From positions 1-64,000 of the forward strand of contig JAKSIV010000007.1 in NCBI GenBank assembly GCA_024398635.1: DNA of 64,000 nucleotides. The letters run 5' to 3'. Both the position numbers and the translations under genes were made by a program. Position 1 is the stretch's first letter. Each line of letters begins with the position of its first letter. Below, in pieces: positions 63,297 through 64,000 of this stretch. The notes beneath the pieces are model-generated. The model worked only from the letters and a program-made list of their open reading frames with translations, made no database searches and was not told the origin of the DNA. This DNA is from Bacteroidaceae bacterium (GTDB lineage: Bacteria > Bacteroidota > Bacteroidia > Bacteroidales > Bacteroidaceae).

Positions 63297-64000
63297 ATGA
63301 AAATACTCCGTTTCGCTTCAATTGCTTTGCTGCTGATGTCGGTATCGTGCACTGTCTCCAAACAGGTGGTTCCCACGCATACGACAGCAAAGGATGCGTA
63401 CTCGGACTATATAGCCCGTTACAGCAGTATGGCGGTGGAGCAGATGAAAAAATACGGTATTCCCGCCAGTATCACTCTTGCGCAGGGACTTCTGGAATCT
63501 GATGCGGGACGCAGTACTCTGGCCACCAAGTGCAACAACCACTTCGGTATAAAGTGCCATAATGACTGGACCGGACGCAAGATGTATCACGATGATGATG
63601 AACGTCAGGAGTGTTTCCGCTGCTATAAGGATGCCGATGACTCATTCCGCGACCATTCTCTGTTCCTGGTTAACGGAGCTCGTTACCAGTCTCTTTTCAA
63701 ATTGGGCAGTACCGATTACAAGGGTTGGGCCAAGGGACTTAAGGCTGCCGGTTATGCTACCAGTCCCACATACGCTGATAAACTGATTGAACTCATTGAA
63801 CGTTATGGTCTGGACCGTTATGACAGCAGGAACGGTGTTCGTCTTAAGCCGGGACAGATACCTCATCAGCCTTTGCTGGTAAACGGTCAGCGTTGCGTGC
63901 GCCTGCGTGAAGGCGAGACCCTCAAGGATATTGCACGTGAATACGGCATGCAGCTCAGCTTGCTTCGTCGTTTCAATGAGGCCGAACGCAAGTTCGTCCC
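63297..64000 (+). CDS. Exported glucosaminidase (FlgJ/GH73-like) with LysM, 5' part (runs off the window)
   Basis: The frame is open from the ATG at 63297 to the end of the window, 234 codons. A lipoprotein-type signal is seen (MKILRFASIALLLMSVSCTV). The GH73 domain covers about 30-170, with KYGIPASITLAQGLLESDAG (catalytic Glu) and NNHFGIKCHNDWTGRKM, then LVNGARYQSLFKLG. A LysM-like segment starts near 200 (VRLREGETLKDIAREYGM). It cuts the glycan strand of peptidoglycan between GlcNAc and MurNAc and would feed the salvage enzymes earlier in the window. Confidence 0.9.
   Translation, partial: MKILRFASIALLLMSVSCTVSKQVVPTHTTAKDAYSDYIARYSSMAVEQMKKYGIPASITLAQGLLESDAGRSTLATKCNNHFGIKCHNDWTGRKMYHDDDERQECFRCYKDADDSFRDHSLFLVNGARYQSLFKLGSTDYKGWAKGLKAAGYATSPTYADKLIELIERYGLDRYDSRNGVRLKPGQIPHQPLLVNGQRCVRLREGETLKDIAREYGMQLSLLRRFNEAERKFV

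Overview
The window looks like a chromosomal segment of a Bacteroidales bacterium (Bacteroides/Prevotella-like). The support is several Bacteroidetes-specific families (DUF4837 lipoprotein, DUF4922-SpoIID protein, LptE next to SecG, a BspA-type leucine-rich repeat protein with a type IX-like C-terminal tail), promoters of the TAnnTTTG type, and lack of strong Shine-Dalgarno sequences. Nearly all DNA is coding. I see no rRNA, tRNA, insertion sequence, prophage or CRISPR array.

Layout: 1-3168 holds the 5' end of rpsA and an exported MG2-type protein. 3227-6521 is a UPF0371-threonine exporter-phosphopantetheinyl transferase operon. 6497-9168 is an exported flavodoxin, an AmpG/MurT-like permease and a MurK-like sugar kinase. 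9259-10304 is a YbjQ protein followed by a scar with remnants of an Lrp regulator and metE. 10471-13353 is an AmgK-like kinase fused to a RapZ C-terminal domain, a MurU-like nucleotidyltransferase and an AlkD-like protein, facing a DUF4922-SpoIID fusion and a glycosyltransferase. 16931-24381 is one long operon: rlmN, DUF4837, pdxA and five overlapping genes (nucleotidyltransferase, ATP-grasp, CDP-alcohol phosphatidyltransferase, LPG-synthase-type membrane protein, HAD) that look like an uncharacterised polar-lipid headgroup pathway. 24385-29016 is a giant AT-rich LRR protein, followed by a broken toxin-antitoxin pair.

29786-35111 is relA, an S9 peptidase and an esterase. 35334-37884 is a sigma-54-type activator, lptE, a TPR protein and secG. 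37950-42246 is a histidine acid phosphatase, ROK kinase, GT4 and LicD operon. 42342-44785 is tkt-rpiB. 44882-48833 holds a GH43 enzyme and a three-gene membrane/winged-helix operon. 48970-59439 is an eight-gene arabinose-galactose operon: cytosolic, lipoprotein and signal-peptide mutarotases, galactokinase, Na+/sugar symporter and araD-araA-araB. 59529-62640 is grpE-dnaJ-folC. Then come cdd and the start of a peptidoglycan glucosaminidase.

The themes are cell-wall sugar salvage (MurNAc kinase/permease, AmgK-MurU, SpoIID, glucosaminidase), envelope building (lipid headgroup operon, LptE, LicD) and pentose/galactose catabolism feeding transketolase. Non-coding signals of note are two near-identical symmetric divergent promoters, a sigma-54-like promoter before grpE, an operator-like palindrome before the sugar operon, a long inverted repeat next to relA, and heptamer repeats placed exactly at stop codons.
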